A stretch of 64,000 nucleotides of DNA from Fibrobacterota bacterium (GTDB lineage Bacteria; Fibrobacterota; Fibrobacteria; UBA11236): the NCBI GenBank assembly GCA_028287465.1, contig JAQBPO010000042.1, positions 186,001-250,000 on the forward strand. The letters are read 5' to 3'. The notes below the pieces were generated by a model that saw only the letters and a list, made by a program, of their open reading frames with translations, was not told where the DNA came from and did not search any database. Positions 62,316 through 64,000 of this stretch are shown here, piece by piece. The translations under genes were made by a program, and so were the position numbers. Positions within the stretch are counted from its first letter, which is position 1. Each line of letters starts with the position of its first letter.

Positions 62316-62379
62316 TCCGCGGCTATCCTGCCTTTCTTTCCGTGCGCTTATCGTAAATTAATTGGCTATAGTTAAACCG

Positions 62380-63213
62380 ATGGCCAATCCTCGAATCCTA
62401 TCCATCCTCTCGGCGCTCCTCATGCTGGCGGCCTGCAGCCGTAAGATATTGGTGGAAAAGGATTACTACAATCCGGGCAAACGTCCCAAATACATCATCC
62501 GCGTGGACAAGGATGGCCGAAAGAACGGCCTGGAAACCTGGTGGCACCCCACCGGCAATAAGAAATACGAGGCCACGAACCGTGATGGCGTTCGGGAAGG
62601 CGAGTTCACCGCCTGGTATCCGGACGGAAAGCTTTGGTATCAGGGATATGAATACCATGGCAAGCCGGAAAGCACCCTGACCTACTGGTATCCGAACGGT
62701 AAGATGAAAAGCGAGGCCTTATTCAGGGACGGCATCCAGCTTGAGCGTAAGGATTATGACGAGGAAGGCCGTTTCATCGTCCCCAAATCGCTGGCCGGAC
62801 AAGAGAACGTCCCATCCCTGGAGGAGGAGGAGGATGCCCGGGGCGAGGAAATGCGCCTGCGGAAAACCAGTCTCAATATGTGGGCCTTGCGCGTCCGGCA
62901 GACGGTGGAGGGGTATTGGGTACTGCCCAAGCAATTCGAAAAGGACCGGCCGTATAGAACGGTCGCCAAGATCAAGGTCGCCAAGGATGGGAAAATCCTC
63001 GGGGTGACCTGGATGGTGAAAAGCCCTTCCGAGGCCTTCAATTCCCTGGCCCAGCGGACCTTCAAGCGCATCAAGCGCCTCCCCGCCTTCCCGCCCCTGA
63101 TCACGGAACCCACCCTGGACGTCCAATACGAGTTCATTTCCCTCGGCAAGCAGGTCCCGCGGAAAAGGCTGGAAGCGCGCGACCCCGTCGATGAACCTCC
63201 GCCCGCGCCTTAA
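62380..63213 (+). CDS. Lipoprotein with MORN-type repeats and TonB-like C-terminus
   Basis: A 277-residue lipoprotein with lipobox MLAACS (C19). I choose the ATG at 62380; a TTG at 62362 is an alternative. Residues 45-120 contain repeated WYPDGKLWYQGYEY/WYPNGKMKSEALF units like MORN/YwqK antitoxin-type repeats. Residues 190-265 (LPKQFEKDRPYRTVAKIKVAKDGKILGVTW, SLAQRTFKRIKRLPAFPPL) have the pattern of a TonB C-terminal domain. The combination suggests a peptidoglycan- or outer-membrane-associated protein of the envelope. It is 65 bases downstream of lexA and may be read from it. Confidence 0.75.
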   Translation: MANPRILSILSALLMLAACSRKILVEKDYYNPGKRPKYIIRVDKDGRKNGLETWWHPTGNKKYEATNRDGVREGEFTAWYPDGKLWYQGYEYHGKPESTLTYWYPNGKMKSEALFRDGIQLERKDYDEEGRFIVPKSLAGQENVPSLEEEEDARGEEMRLRKTSLNMWALRVRQTVEGYWVLPKQFEKDRPYRTVAKIKVAKDGKILGVTWMVKSPSEAFNSLAQRTFKRIKRLPAFPPLITEPTLDVQYEFISLGKQVPRKRLEARDPVDEPPPAP

Positions 63214-63275
63214 TCCGCCGGCCTTACCGCCTGGCCTCCAGGCGCTACCCTGAAGTCCGTCTCGATTCCCGTCCT

Positions 63276-64000
63276 CTAGGGCATGCCGGCTCGGGCTTCC
63301 AATGCCGCCACGGTCCTTTCGATTTCCCTCCGGACGACGGGATCGGTTTCTTCCGCCAGGGAGGCCCGCAAGGATTCCAGCACCGAGGTATCTCCCAGGT
63401 TACGGGCGGCCATGGCAAGGTTGCGCAAGAGGTTCCTGCGGCCGGCGCGGGAAAGAGGGCTGTTCCGCCGGTAACGGCTGCGGAAGCCGCCGCCCTTCCG
63501 AAGGAGCGCGGCCCAGGCGTTTCCGGTATCCGGGAACGATGGCAGGGTTCCCTCGGGCTCCCCGGGCACGCCATCCCTCCCTTCCGGCGTCGCTCCGCGG
63601 ATATGCTTGTGATTCCAGGGGCACACCTCCTGGCAGACGTCGCATCCGAAAATCCAACCACCGAAGCGCCGGGAAAGATCCTCGGGCACCTCGCCCCGGG
63701 CCTCGATGGTCCAGTATGAAATGCATTTGTTGGCATCCAGGCGGCCGGGACCCAAGAAGGCGTCCGTAGGGCATTGGTCGATGCAGCGGGTGCAACCGCC
63801 GCAGAACTCTTCTACCGGGGCGGTGGGGGGAAGGGGCACGTCCAGGAAGAACCCGGCCAGGTGGAATGCGGATCCGTGGGAACGGTTGAGGGTGCAACAA
63901 TTCTTGCCGCGCCACCCGATACCCGCTTCCGAAGCCAGATCCCTTTCGAAGACCGGCGCCGTGTCCGCGAAACCGTAGAACCGCATTCCGGCCAGGGTCG
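63276..64000 (-). CDS. queG: Epoxyqueuosine reductase QueG (5' partial)
   Basis: The frame continues off the window; 236 or more residues are visible. QueG reduces epoxyqueuosine to queuosine in tRNA, using cobalamin and two 4Fe-4S clusters. Visible are EFCGGCTRCIDQCPTDAF (first cluster), CISYWTIEARGEVPED, then CDVCQEVCPWN (second cluster), and a C-terminal HEAT-type helical part (RNLLRNLAMAARNLGDTSVL). The N-terminal third lies beyond position 64000. Confidence 0.93.
   Translation of the reverse strand, partial: TLAGMRFYGFADTAPVFERDLASEAGIGWRGKNCCTLNRSHGSAFHLAGFFLDVPLPPTAPVEEFCGGCTRCIDQCPTDAFLGPGRLDANKCISYWTIEARGEVPEDLSRRFGGWIFGCDVCQEVCPWNHKHIRGATPEGRDGVPGEPEGTLPSFPDTGNAWAALLRKGGGFRSRYRRNSPLSRAGRRNLLRNLAMAARNLGDTSVLESLRASLAEETDPVVRREIERTVAALEARAGMP

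Noticed and set aside
1-64000. CRISPR arrays, tRNA/rRNA genes, transposases and phage genes
   Set aside because: None seen on reading the sequence; the repeats present are palindromes and short tandem duplications.

Overview
The window is GC-rich bacterial chromosome, probably from a member of the Fibrobacterota. The best clue is two genes of the TIGR02147 family (2901-3662, 7707-8693), which as I know it is largely confined to Fibrobacter and relatives. Many secreted proteins with short C-terminal 'DGR/RGR' tails, a complete-looking Sec/lipoprotein style and a diderm-type type VI secretion system (T6SS) agree with this. I see no tRNA, rRNA, CRISPR array, transposase or phage gene.

Layout. 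(1) 1-5573: the 3' end of a non-flagellar type III secretion export gate (sctV), a ThuA-like protein, a short TIGR02147 protein, and a two-gene + strand unit of unknown proteins, the second with a JAMM-like metal-binding motif and a plausible effector. (2) 5678-9903: a DUF1080 protein, a small coiled-coil protein, the full-length TIGR02147 protein and a lipoprotein. (3) 10001-31510: a long run of secreted or exported carbohydrate-related proteins: LamG/DUF2341 protein, MFS transporter, second copy of the lipoprotein family, a tandem-GntR/LacI-type regulator, SGNH esterase, clan-A glycoside hydrolase, sorbosone-dehydrogenase-type protein, alpha/beta esterase, CE2-type esterase, lipase, second ThuA-like protein, a large PKD/beta-helix lipoprotein and a redoxin with a FlgD-like tail. 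(4) 31650-38891: an envelope cluster with an Omp28-like lipoprotein, a thioredoxin fused to an outer-membrane barrel, a small membrane protein and a peptidase-MA/TolB-propeller/barrel fusion. (5) 38910-44080: PRC-barrel protein and a complete sugar ABC importer operon (binding protein, two permeases, ATPase). (6) 44158-58715: a T6SS locus, all on the minus strand, order tssK-L-M-A-B-C, a 1 kb non-coding gap, then hcp-tssE-F-G; tssH, tssI, tssJ and PAAR are not here. (7) 58852-64000: PEGA/barrel protein, RGG-rich membrane protein, lexA with a near-consensus promoter, a MORN/TonB-C lipoprotein and the 3' part of queG.

The least explained sequence is the tssC-hcp gap. It holds two large nested palindromes (48346-48547 and 48829-49067) that are inverted, diverged copies of one another. 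Their differences in the stems are often compensatory, which points to a conserved folded RNA or DNA hairpin element inserted in the T6SS operon. Other points worth attention are the candidate type III effector unit, a CTG (non-AUG) start that restores the first membrane segment of an ABC permease, repeated T-x-F-G motifs in the TssL tail, and several domain fusions in envelope proteins.
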